From the NCBI RefSeq assembly GCF_958979055.1, contig NC_084888.1, positions 4,544,001-4,608,000 of the forward strand: DNA of 64,000 bases, read 5' to 3'. Positions 45,390-55,046 of this stretch are shown piece by piece (positions within the stretch are counted from its first letter, which is position 1; each line of letters starts with the position of its first letter). Below the pieces are notes generated by a model, which did not search any database, was not told the origin of the DNA, and saw only the letters and a list, made by a program, of their open reading frames with translations. This DNA comes from Alnus glutinosa. Lineage: Eukaryota > Streptophyta > Magnoliopsida > Fagales > Betulaceae. A program made the translations under genes and the position numbers.

Positions 45390-46058
45390 GGGTCGGATTT
45401 AACCCTCGGGTTTTGCAGGTTGTTCAAGAGACAGGGAGAAAACCCTAAGGAAAAACAAGAAGGTAATGGGGGGTAAGATTTAACCCTCAGGTTTTGCAGG
45501 TTAGCAGGTTTTCAGAAGGAGACAAAGATCGGGTTTCCTTAGACATGGAATTCCCATTATTCAAGCAAGCTTCAGATAAGGGAATTGGGGGGTAACTGTT
45601 GGGGATAAATCCCACTCAACCCGATCCAAAGAGGAGATTCAAAAGTCTAACAAGGTCCAAACAGATAAGAATAATGATCAGATAAGAATAATGATCATAT
45701 CAGAAGTCAAAGAAGATATCAGATCAGAAGTCTAAGAAGATACCCAATTAGAAGTCTAGTAAAGGATTGAAGTCCAATTAGAACTCGGACAGCAGTTCTA
45801 GATCAACAAGGAGCAGGAGTCCTAATCCAGGTTTGACTCTACCTCTATGCCTATAAATAGACTCATACCCCAGGTATAAACTAAGACTCAATTTTATGCA
45901 TAGAACATTATTTTCTCACAGAAGCTAACTTAGGCATCGGAGCGGGACCCCCGGAAGGGTCCCTAGGTTTTGTTGTTTTGCAGAGTTATTGAGAAGCGTG
46001 AAGAACATCAAAGGAACGTGCAGATTCACACCATACCGGAAACTGTACCAACAATTCT

Positions 46059-47086
46059 ATATCACTGTATTGAAGACTGTACCAGCGGAATAGGAATGAC
46101 ATGGTGGGAAATGGGAATATAACTAATAAGTCTCACTAAACACTTTCGGCCGGCGTAGAAAGAGGTCAATATCAGGGAATGGGGCCGGGGCTAATATTTA
46201 ACGTCGTATACGAACAGCTGCCTAATTAGCGATTGTGCAGCTAGTTGACGTATAGTCGATCATTGACTTGGAAAAACCCACGACCCATGGGGATTTCTTT
46301 TGCGAGAGGTCGTTCAATGAAAACATGCAAAACAAAATAAGCTCTCCTTTGGCAATGGACGCAAGTGGGTGGGACCGGAGGGAACCCGAATTAGCAAGGG
46401 GACCGCGGCTGATCATTTGAGTATTCACCCAGCTCAGTAGCCGCTGTCACTGTCCTTTAGGACCAACGACCCTTTCCAAGCAAGCAGCCCACGTTGGACG
46501 GTTCACAACATGTCCTTGTCATCTTATCCGCCGTAGACAGTTGTTATGGGTAACTTCGTTGAGTTGCGGCGATCACCGACCGGGTCTGACTTGTTGATCT
46601 CATGCCTCGGCTCAGGTGAAATCCCACGGCCAATTTGACTTTGCCATAATTGTTTCCCAATTCAAAGTAACATACATAATTATCTATGGGAGAGGGAGAA
46701 GGATTTTCCCAAACGAAGATAATTGGACAACTATTTACTGTTGGAAATGAAGTTGTGGAACAACATAAATTGAAAAAGCAAAAAATAAAAAGGGTATGAA
46801 AATCTCTGAAATTTTGGCCAGTAAGGTGAATATTAATCTGTCTTTTAGACAAATATTGCCTCCCACTTAAATGATAACTTTTGTAGAAGGGAATATAACA
46901 ATTTTGTCATCAGGATACAATACTGCCCGAATGTAGTGTGCAAATTGCAAATTCTGAACATTACTCTGAATAAGAAATTCTGTAACAGGAGAGAAGAAGA
47001 AGAGAAGGAAAAAAAAAAAAAAAGATTAACCAAAATATGCTGGAAAAATATCTTTTAATAGAAATTGCAAAAAATAGTTTATAGCA
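46059..47086. other. right ERF109 duplicon, distal flank
   Basis: No gene. 46145-46275 matches 26575-26665 and 46490-46725 matches 34799-35035, so this is the uninterrupted counterpart of the block split by the MULE on the left. Confidence 0.7.
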
Positions 47087-47853
47087 GTTTTCAACTTTTC
47101 TTTTATTTTTTTCAATTATTATTTGTCCCATATTAAAAAGTTATGAGTTTTTTTTTTTTTGTGTGTGTGTGTTTTATAAGCGTTTATCTTGCTATTATAC
47201 TATATAGTGTTTGAAGTACACATGTGCTAGTGGGAAAAGATTTTTGCATAATAAAATTGCACAACATAAGACATAGGGGTGGGTCCCACACTCCCACCCC
47301 ATGTGTTGTGCACCAATCACAACTATAGTAGTTGTTAAGTGCGTCTAAAGTGATGTGCGTGCGTGCGACTATCACTAGGCGACACAACAAGCACATAGTT
47401 GTGATTGGTGCACAACATATGCACAACACTAGACACATGGGGTGGGACCCACCCAGGGACGGAGGGAGGGGGACTGGCATGGCCCCCTTCCTAAATTTAC
47501 TAAAAAAAAAAAATTAAAGGTGTGAAAAAAAAAATAATCTAAAAAATAAAAAAAAAATATAAGGTAAAAATAAAAATTTAGCTTACTTGGCCCCTACCAA
47601 AAAAAAAATTTCGGCCATTGGCTCCTGCCCATAAGAATTTCTGGCTCCGTCCCTGGACCAACCCATATGTCTTGTGTTATGTAATTTTATTATGCAAAAA
47701 TCTTTTCCCACTAGCACATGTGTACTTCAAACACTATATAGTATAATAGCAAGATAAATGCTTATAAAACACAAAAAAAAAAAAAAAAAAAAAACTCAAA
47801 ACTTTTTAATATGGGACAATTAATAATTGAAAAAACTAAAAGAAAAGTTGAAA
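47087..47853. mobile_element. large foldback element
   Basis: The arms 47087-47330 and 47389-47853 are inverted copies (CAACTTTTCTTTTA; CACATGTGCTAGTGGGAAAA; GTTGTGCACCAATCACAACT and their complements). The right arm is lengthened only by the 202 bp insertion at 47454-47655. The loop is about 58 bp. No coding capacity. Target duplication not resolved. Confidence 0.85.
47454..47655. mobile_element. hAT-type MITE nested in foldback element
   Basis: Ends CAGGGACGGAG and CTCCGTCCCTG are inverted. Flanks GACCCACC and GACCAACC (47446-47453 and 47656-47663) match at 7 of 8 bases, fitting an 8 bp hAT duplication. It interrupts the right arm of the foldback element, which dates it as younger. Confidence 0.75.
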
Positions 47854-48430
47854 CATTTAAATTGAAAGGAAACTTAAATTTTCATGAAATAATTTTCATC
47901 ATTTACTTCATCACATACGTTTATCACATAATCTGACTAATGGTATTTTTATTTTTTCTTTTAGAAATGCTATTTCTTGATCTTCCGTCCATTTTCCATC
48001 ATCTTTATTCATATATTTTTTTTAAAAAATTCATCATTAAAACAATAGAAATCCGGCAAATTTGAAAAAGAAATGAATGAAAGATTAAGGAATAGCAGAT
48101 CTCTTTTTTTTACTATTATTATTTTTTATAAGTGAGGATTTATCATATAATAGCTACCACAGATTTCGTTTGACTAAATGACTAATGTGTCACATTATTG
48201 AATTTGAAAATTAGGTTCACAATTTTATTTTTATTTTTTTGTATAATTTTCAATTAAATAAATACAATTGAAAAATCTCTCTTGAGATAATATGTTAAAC
48301 CAACATTTAATTTAAAAATGATTAATAACATTATATAAGTTTTTGATCTCTTTCATTCATGAAAGATATTTTTACAAATAGTTGGCCTTAATTAACATAT
48401 GTCAATGTCGCCTAGAAATGTCAAATAGGT

Positions 48431-48494
48431 CAAAAGTCATTCACGATAACGACATTATCCCCAACCCAAATGTCGTTATCGTGAATGACTTTTG
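48431..48494. repeat. perfect 24 bp inverted repeat upstream of ERF109b
   Basis: CAAAAGTCATTCACGATAAC plus GACA at 48431-48454 is exactly complementary to 48471-48494 around a 16 bp spacer. It lies 387 bp before the ERF109b ATG, at the outer edge of the promoter module. Confidence 0.9.
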
Positions 48495-48720
48495 AACTGT
48501 TTGACCTTCCCGATGTAAAGCTCACGTGGAGCCGCGGCAAAGAAGATATCACGAGCGGTCAGCCGCCAAGTGTCCTCTTCATACGTAAGTGGTCAGCGCA
48601 GCATTCTACCTGCCCAGTGAGCACGACCTGGAAACCACTCGGACCCCACTTTCGAAGCGTTTCTCAAGAAACCGATTAAACGAAATCCAAACCGTGTGTA
48701 AACGGCGTGCCAGCTGGCAG
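48495..48720 (+). promoter_or_regulatory. promoter module upstream of ERF109b
   Basis: A single diverged copy of the module that is triplicated before ERF109a: GATGTAAAGCTCACGTGGAG, GCCGCGGCAAAG, GTGTCCTCTTCATACGTAAG, CCACTCGGACCCCACTTTCG. It carries a G-box CACGTG at a different place (48522-48527). A TATATAAAT box follows near 48739-48748. Confidence 0.7.
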
Positions 48721-48880
48721 CCATTTGGAGTCCCGCCTCATATATAAATTTCTCGCCCAGTTTCCCGCATTCCTCGGATTCGAAATAAATCACACGCACT
48801 ATCGGTAGCTTTGCAAGAAGAGCCTTGAAGAAATCGTAAACTCTTGAAAGACCCAAAGACTGGATTCGTTTCGTGCCGAT

Positions 48881-49615
48881 ATGGGCTCTCCTGGGATATA
48901 TTGCCATGTATGGCGGGAAGCGGAGAACGAAACCATTGTGTCAGCTCTCAAGCACGTGATCACCGGCGGCATTGATGGTCTCCCGGTCACCCAGGAATCA
49001 CACCTTCAGCTACTACAAGGCAACTCCCAGAGTGCCACGCCATCATCATTCCCTTCAACCAGCTGGACCAATAGTGTGGATGCTGACATGTTCCCGGTAC
49101 ACATCATGGACGGCTGTCCGGGGTGCAATCTCTTGGCGCCCATTGGAGAGAACAACAAGAAGAAGAGAAAAACGACGACGACGACGACGACGACGAAGCA
49201 GAAGTACAGGGGAGTAAGGCAGAGGCCGTGGGGGAAGTGGGCGGCAGAGATAAGGGACCCGAGGCGAGCGGCAAGGGTGTGGCTGGGCACGTTCGAGACG
49301 GCGGAGCAGGCGGCGAGGGCTTACGACAAGGCCGCCATAGAGTTCCGCGGAGCCAGGGCGAAGCTCAACTTCCCAGAGTCGGACTACGCGGAGACAGAGC
49401 AAAGCGCAGAGGATGAGAGAGCTGAGGAGGCTAATCCAAACGCAGGGGCGGAGTGGAGGAGCACCAATCCAGAGAGTGTGGAAGTGGGAGAGAGCTCTAA
49501 GGAAGAGAAGGAGTTCTGGGATGAGTTTACGGAGGACGAGCTTAAGGGGATGATGGCGGATTTGCAGCATTTGCCTGGAGAATGGACAAAACTTGATAAA
49601 ACGAAGACGTATTAG
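48881..49615 (+). CDS. ERF109/RRTF1-like ethylene response factor, copy b
   Basis: Intronless, 244 residues. It has [16 protein letters not shown], a degraded Cys motif ([12 protein letters not shown], with two of the four Cys of copy a replaced), a [13 protein letters not shown] nuclear-localisation and Thr stretch, and one AP2 domain at about 107-165, nearly identical to copy a ([20 protein letters not shown]...). The acidic C-terminus is longer than in copy a ([20 protein letters not shown] plus a short tail). The AP2 core is conserved, so DNA binding should be retained. Loss of the Cys motif may change redox or partner control. A hAT MITE begins at the base after the stop codon, so the 3-prime UTR is transposon-derived. 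Confidence 0.93.
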   Translation: MGSPGIYCHVWREAENETIVSALKHVITGGIDGLPVTQESHLQLLQGNSQSATPSSFPSTSWTNSVDADMFPVHIMDGCPGCNLLAPIGENNKKKRKTTTTTTTTKQKYRGVRQRPWGKWAAEIRDPRRAARVWLGTFETAEQAARAYDKAAIEFRGARAKLNFPESDYAETEQSAEDERAEEANPNAGAEWRSTNPESVEVGESSKEEKEFWDEFTEDELKGMMADLQHLPGEWTKLDKTKTY

Positions 49616-49752
49616 CGGTGGCGGACCCAGTCTTGCGAATATGGGGGCCAAATTGAAAAAAGAAAAAGAAATGGGGGGTAAAATTTTTTTAAAAAAAAAT
49701 AGTTGGGGCTTGGGGGCAGGGCCCTCCTGACCCTTATGTAGGGCCGCCACTG
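49616..49752. mobile_element. hAT-type MITE abutting the ERF109b stop codon
   Basis: Ends CGGTGGCGG and CCGCCACTG are inverted. Flanks CGTATTAG and TGTTTTAG agree at 6 of 8 bases. The left flank includes the ERF109b TAG stop. The inside is G-rich (GGGGGCC, GGGCTTGGGGGCAGGGCC). Confidence 0.65.
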
Positions 49753-50116
49753 TGTTTTAGCATTAGAGTGTCGGAGAAGTGACTGGACCTTTTTTGGGTA
49801 CCAGGAAGTTGGATTGTGGTTTTAGGGTTTAAAATTCGTTGGAGATGGGCCCAAGTGAGCTGAAGATTATGGAAATTTGAAAGTCTTTTTTCTAGAAATG
49901 GAATAAAGCTAAGAAGAGTTTAAGGTAATGTGTTACTGGAGCAGATTCATCAGGAACAAGGAATTCAGGAGACGTGGCTGAAGGAAGATTGGTAGCAGAG
50001 GCCAGTGGAGTCGTGATTTAAAGATCAAACTGGCTGCTAATTAATAAGAAGAAGGGAATTGAAGAGGATAGTCGGTGCTAATAAAGCATGATCCCTTTAA
50101 TTTCTTTGCAGGAGAA
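49753..50116. other. spacer before LTR element
   Basis: ERF109b 3-prime flank. Purine-rich sequence with no coding frame recognised. Confidence 0.5.
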
Positions 50117-50510
50117 TGCAAGGGATATAATTGTAATAGTGGGCTTTTGTTAGTTAGTTAGTTAGAAGTTGATTGAGGTACAAAAGTCTAAAGAGAGTGT
50201 AGGGATAGTTATCGAAAGTGTTAAAGTGTTTTCTTAGAATTGTAGTTCTTGGAACCTTTGAGTTGAGCTCGAATCATCCATTCTTGGAGTCCGACTAAGC
50301 TCGAATTAGTCAACCTTTTATCAATTTCAATATTCAGTTTATCCATTCCATTCTTTCATTCTACAAATCCATTCATATCCATTTCCATCTAAATCATAGA
50401 AAATATCCTATAAATAAGAAAGTTAAGTGGTATTAGAGCCGTTCGGCCGAACAATGGTGACAATTAGGAGAAATATACATTCAAGATGGCAACAGGATCA
50501 AATTTAATCC

Positions 50511-51539
50511 ATGGAGAACAATTGCAGTGCAAGAAATCCAAGAATGCAGTTCCAAAACAAGTATTCTGAAGAAAGAAGAAAGAATGAGAGACAAAATAAA
50601 GAAGAGGATTCTCACTGGCAGGAGAAACAGCATTGTTATGAAAAAAGAAGGGTTGGCAGAAGGTGCGATGAGGATCAATGGGAAAGAAACCAACAACCCC
50701 GTCCTGCAAGATTGGAATTTCCAAGATTTACAGAAGGAACTCGCATGGCGCATTGTGTGGATTCTTTGAAGCAGATTGAAGATAGTCAGCATCAGCAACA
50801 AGATATCCAGCGGTTACACCATGACAAGTTGGAGGAGTTTTCAGCAGCAGTGGGGACGTTGACAGCTGCAATTGCCAAGATACACACCAAGTTAGATCAA
50901 CAAGCCAATTCCATAGAGCAATTGCAGAGGGGTTCTAAAGAGAAGCATGTGGCAGTGGAGCAATACAAAGGACGAGTTGGAGGAAAAGAGTTCAAGAATT
51001 TCCAAGAACCTGAGAATTTTGAAAGGTCCAGAGCTCAAAATAGGTATTGGGAAGGAAAGAGAAGACCTGAAGAAGAGGAGATACCTTGGAGGGAACAACA
51101 AGATTATATGGAGGATAGGCGGTCTGAAGATAGAAGGGCGAGCAGAAGGTTTGATGACTCAATGGAGGCATTGACTAGGCTGCGGCAGAATTCTACAGTG
51201 GCCCTTTACAAACATCAGTTTGAGGTACTTTCTAATAGGCTCGAAGGCTTATCTGAGAAATATAAACTACGTTGTTTTTTGGGTGGATTGAAAGATGAAA
51301 TTAGATCTCCTTTGAAATTGCTGAATCCTAAGAACCTTAATTGGGCATTTACTTTGGCAAAAATTCAAGAGGAGCTTGTGCTGAATTCTAGAACCTCAAA
51401 ATTCAATACTTATACAAATAATGGCCGGCGTTGCCAAGTTAGAAGGAGGTTCCAGAACACAACTGGATGTGGCTTCCGTTCCTCAAGCGGAATCAGTTGT
51501 AGAAGAAATTCCAGAACACAAAGACCAGAGTACATTTGA
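50511..51539 (+). CDS. gag polyprotein of Ty3-type element, frameshifted end
   Basis: 342 residues from ATG 50511. The first half is charged and Gln-rich with a helical stretch (...AAVGTLTAAIAKIHTKLDQQ). The second half contains the retrotransposon gag domain typical of plant Ty3 elements (ALTRLRQNSTVALYKHQFEV, LSNRLEGLSEKYKLRCFLGG, LKDEIRSPLKLLNPKNL, FTLAKIQEE). The frame then runs into non-homologous sequence, while a second frame from 51421 continues (MAGVAKLEGG...), which suggests a frameshift near 51420. No zinc knuckle or protease is visible. Confidence 0.75.
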   Translation: MENNCSARNPRMQFQNKYSEERRKNERQNKEEDSHWQEKQHCYEKRRVGRRCDEDQWERNQQPRPARLEFPRFTEGTRMAHCVDSLKQIEDSQHQQQDIQRLHHDKLEEFSAAVGTLTAAIAKIHTKLDQQANSIEQLQRGSKEKHVAVEQYKGRVGGKEFKNFQEPENFERSRAQNRYWEGKRRPEEEEIPWREQQDYMEDRRSEDRRASRRFDDSMEALTRLRQNSTVALYKHQFEVLSNRLEGLSEKYKLRCFLGGLKDEIRSPLKLLNPKNLNWAFTLAKIQEELVLNSRTSKFNTYTNNGRRCQVRRRFQNTTGCGFRSSSGISCRRNSRTQRPEYI

Positions 51540-52044
51540 AAAAGACAAGCAGCTCGACAACTTACCTACGCCATTAGAAGGTGTCGACGATCAACAACCT
51601 GTCAGTTTTGGTGCCCTCAACCAGAATGATGAGTTTTTTGATGCATCTCCAAAGACCGAAACCATGGAGTTGAAGAAGATACATCCAATTCTTGAAGAGT
51701 TAGAAATAACTTCTTTAGAGATTAAGAGCCAAGAAACTCTTGGCCACAAAGACGAATTTTTACACGGGTTCTTGGAGAGAGCTCCCATAAAATTTCAGAA
51801 TCTACATCTATGTCATGAAAAAGTCGAGTCCACAGACAGAATCAAGAAAGGGACGGGGAATTGCGTCCAGCAAAATCAAGAAATCAAGAACGATGATTTG
51901 TTGGAGCCTTATGATGCTGAGAAAGTGTTGGATAAAAAGCTGGAAATAAAGTTGGTTGTTGGTGTCATTTTCCTTTGGGTGGGAGACATCTTGTACATGA
52001 CTGTTGGAAGTTCTGTGTTTCAGACGTGTGGCCGTGTGTGTTGA
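51421..52044 (+). CDS. second frame of gag-only LTR element, unknown function
   Basis: 207 residues in a frame different from gag, rich in Glu/Asp/Lys (IPEHKDQSTFEKDKQLDNLP), with a hydrophobic patch near the end (KLVVGVIFLWVGDILYMTV). No conserved protease or polymerase motifs. It may be the region that follows gag in related elements, or decayed polyprotein. Confidence 0.35.
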   Translation: MAGVAKLEGGSRTQLDVASVPQAESVVEEIPEHKDQSTFEKDKQLDNLPTPLEGVDDQQPVSFGALNQNDEFFDASPKTETMELKKIHPILEELEITSLEIKSQETLGHKDEFLHGFLERAPIKFQNLHLCHEKVESTDRIKKGTGNCVQQNQEIKNDDLLEPYDAEKVLDKKLEIKLVVGVIFLWVGDILYMTVGSSVFQTCGRVC

Positions 52045-52090
52045 AGTGTGTGCAGCAAGTGTAAGGAAACGTGACAAGTTGCTGAAGGTT

Positions 52091-52943
52091 TTTTTTTTTT
52101 AACGTAAAAGCCTTCTTCATTGCCGGAACAAGCGCCCGGAAAACATCTAAATAGTTACAAAGAACAGAACAAATACACAGAAAAGAAGACAATTACGGCC
52201 GCCCGAAGGCGAAGAGAAACCAAGGCCGAAGGCCGAGAGAAGCGGCTGTAGGTAAAGAACCTCTAACCACAAAGCCAGGGGAAACCCTAGCTTAAAGCAG
52301 CTACCGGAAACCGGTAGATTGTGAATCAAGAGAAGAATTTACAACCACAACAACCAGAAACTCAAGGAAACAAGCCAGGAAACAGACAGCCGGAAAAACC
52401 AGCACGTACAGAACACCAGCTTCTCCGGGAGCCCCCCCATCAACAGACGACCTTCAGAGGTCCAAATCGGCACCTTGCGAAGCCGGAAAAAGAGGCCGTA
52501 ACCCGCACGCGCGAGGTTCGGAATGAAGACCCCCGGAGTGTGCTGATCACGCGCCGACCAGGAGAGCTCAACGCGGTCCCGCCGAGTGATCGTCGAGACC
52601 GGAGAAAGCCGAAGACCGCCTCAGGAAGAGTCTTGTCGAAAAAGGGCCAACCGAGGTTAATAGATCTAGCTTTGAACGGCATCTCCACCGACCATTCTCC
52701 AACACCCATCTATCTCCTTGAACCAGCAACCAAAAGCCTCTGCTTGCCAACAAACGACCTCCACCAGTGCTACACTGGGAGGAAAACACTCCGACAGCCC
52801 TAAAGGCTCGGAGACAAACATCCACCACTGGGAAAACGACCCAGGGTGAACAAAACCCTGGCCCTAACGGCCAAGGGAACCAAAAAAACAAGGCCGGGAG
52901 GAGGAGGCGAGAGGCCTCCCCCCTGGAAGACAAGCAACACTCA
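52091..52943 (-). mobile_element. non-LTR retroposon, copy 2, nested in LTR element
   Basis: Perfect 17 bp direct repeats ACAAGTTGCTGAAGGTT (52074-52090 and 52944-52960) flank the element. A T run of about 10 at the left edge marks a poly-A tail on the minus strand. Related to 42274-43251. A long duplication plus poly-A indicates target-primed reverse transcription. Frames inside (for example 52321-52803) show no known protein. Confidence 0.9.
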
Positions 52944-53311
52944 ACAAGTTGCTGAAGGTTGTAGAGTAGTACTGTGAGGATAATTTTGTTGGATTTGAGG
53001 ATAATTCCAGAGGATTCATGAAAACAGTACACGTGGACAATTAGAAGACATTAGAGTGGTAGCAGATCACAGGATTGGAGGACAGCTATCAACGCACTAG
53101 AGACTTCCAGAGGCGTTGCTGGCTTGTTGCGTTTTATGTGTATTTTTGAGTTTCGTAGAGAGTGTTTTACATTGTAGGCCTTGAGTTTTGTTCTGGGCTG
53201 TTTTGGATTAGTTGGAGTCGTTTTTTTTTTTTTGTTTTCCTCCTTTTTACCGCACCTTGTGGTCGAGGTGTTTTGAAGGAGCGGGTAATGTAAGGGATAT
53301 AATAGTATTAG

Positions 53312-53490
53312 GGGTAGTGATTGGGGGGAGGCCAATGATCGGCTCCCTCACCCAATAATATTAAAAAATCAACTTTCAATACACTTTTTATTTTTTATAT
53401 TATTTTATTTCTTCTTTTGCATTGAAAGTTGGTTTTTTAATATTATTGGGGGGAGGGAGCCGATCATTGGCCTCCCCCCAATCACTACCC
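53312..53490. mobile_element. Mutator-type MITE inside the right LTR
   Basis: Perfect 9 bp direct repeats TAGTATTAG (53303-53311 and 53491-53499). Ends GGGTAGTGATTGGGGGGAGG and its complement form arms of about 70 bp, with CCAATGATCGGCTCCCTC inside both. It is younger than the LTR element it interrupts. Confidence 0.93.
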
Positions 53491-53820
53491 TAGTATTAGG
53501 GATATAATTGTAATAGTGGGCTTTTGTTAGTTAGTTAGTTAGAAGTTGTTTGAGGTATAAAAGTCTAAGGAGAGTGTAGAGATAGTTATCGAAAGTGTTA
53601 AAGTGTTTTCTTAGAATTGTAGTTCTTGGACCCTTTGGGTTGAGCTCGAATCACCCATTCTTGGAGCCCGACTAAGCTCGAATTAGTTAACCTTTTTATC
53701 AATTTCAATATTCAATTTATCCATTTCATTCTTTCATTCTACAAATCCATTAATATCCGTTCCAAATTCATATCCATTTCCATCTAAATCATAGAAAATA
53801 TCCTATAAATAAGAAAGTTC

Positions 53821-55046
53821 ATTACAGAGAACAAGAGACTTCATGTCCCAAGTAGGAAAATAGGAGACTCTAGTTACCGTGTGTTTCAATTCATCCGTAA
53901 TTCTTTTTTCTTTTTTTTTGATAAGTAATTCATCTGTAATTCTATTCTGTATTCCGTCTGTACAAGGAAGGTGATTAATAAAGTGAAAAACTTTCCTCAT
54001 CATATCTTTAATTACTTTTATAATCATATTTTTAGAAAGTGTTAATTTAGGGTATTCATTTTTTTTAATTTTTTTTTTTCTAATTTCAGCTATTTGTTAG
54101 GATTTTCTATTCAATCTTGTAAAAAATTTCAAAATACCCATATTCTTTGATATAGAAATTTTCAAAGATTCAGATATTTTAATTTCGTTAAATCTTGACT
54201 AATGCTTAATCTTTGCAATTTTTTTCTTTTTTTTTTTCCCCCTAGATAAAAAAATGTTTTAGAAAATTTAACACGTATGTTGAAATCAAAAAAAGAAAAA
54301 GAAAAAAAAAGAATATACTAGATTGACATTTTTTAAAGATTTAGAGAATAACTGAAAAAGTGATGAAAGGCTTCCCCTTAATAAAATTATGAGATTTTTA
54401 TTATTAGGCTCTTGAAGTTGATTGGGTACCTCCATATACCCTATTGCTTCCCCCTTTTCCCATCCTAGCAGAGAAAATTGCCCCTACGGGACACAAACCA
54501 GGAAAGAAAAGAGTCGTTTAACAGCTCTTCATCTCCGGAAGAACTAATACAAAATTGAACTTTCTTTCTACGTATGCAAAAATAGAACAAGTGGAATAAG
54601 ACCAAAAATGACGAAAGAAAAAACCAATGGAAGACAAGCAACCCTTAATAGCCTACATTTATCATAACTAATAAGCAAAAAATATTACCAATATTAATAC
54701 ATAAATCACAAGAAATTAACGATGTGGTTTGCAGCCAACATACATGATAGACCACGAATGACTGTTAGGCACCAGTTAACAAAAGAAAGAAGTGCCTATC
54801 AACAAATAGCACACTACACCCATCCCTCCCTCCCTTACTGAACAACCTAGTTTAGTATTTACCACCCAGTTGTGCAACCTTCATTGGGAAAACCATCATA
54901 AAGACCTATAGATTCTAGTCAACAAAAAGCACATCTCAACACTAATTGGATCCTATCAATACAATAGAATAGTCGCTGCAAAAAGTAAGCAAAATTTTTA
55001 TTTTGAGAAATGCTTCAATCTGATGCTTTTCTCCACAAATCCAACT
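53821..55046. other. 3-prime flank of the PRRC2-like gene
   Basis: No gene. AT-rich sequence. From about 54460 it is the source of the fragment copied at 40390-40635. The polyadenylation region of the minus-strand gene should lie here. Confidence 0.5.

Larger units (their letters stand above)
43918..46053 (+). mobile_element. non-autonomous LTR retrotransposon with hairpin array
   Basis: LTRs at 43918-44398 (481 bp) and 45597-46053 (457 bp) begin TGTTGGGGATAAATC and end CTGTACCAACA. The 5 bp duplication ATTCT is perfect (43913-43917 and 46054-46058). The LTRs are nearly identical apart from one 24 bp tandem unit (AGATATCAGATCAGAAGTCT...) extra in the left one and a few substitutions, so insertion was recent. 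The primer site TGGCGCCGTCTGTGGGA follows the left LTR, and GGAATTGGGGGG precedes the right one. The interior has a gag-like frame and a minisatellite but no pol. Confidence 0.95.
50117..53820 (+). mobile_element. gag-only LTR retrotransposon with nested insertions
   Basis: The LTRs begin TG(C/T)AAGGGATATAAT and end TAAATAAGAAAGTT: left about 50117-50424, right 53289-53820. The right LTR is enlarged by a 179 bp MITE and its 9 bp duplication. Both carry the GTTAGTTAGTTAGAAGTTG and GAGCTCGAATCA phrases. The primer site TGGTATTAGAGCC lies at 50428-50440. The interior encodes gag but no pol and is interrupted by a retroposon at 52091-52943. The LTRs lack a clean CA end on the left and I found no convincing 5 bp duplication, so the outer limits are good to a few bases only. 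Confidence 0.85.

Noticed and set aside
45015-45427. Repetitive minus-strand ORFs (SRLGLIRE-type repeats)
   Set aside because: The repeats are a translation artefact of the hairpin minisatellite; there is no start context or homologue.
52321-53032. ORFs of 60-160 residues in the nested retroposon
   Set aside because: No polymerase or gag motifs; frames appear in both strands because the element is GC-rich.
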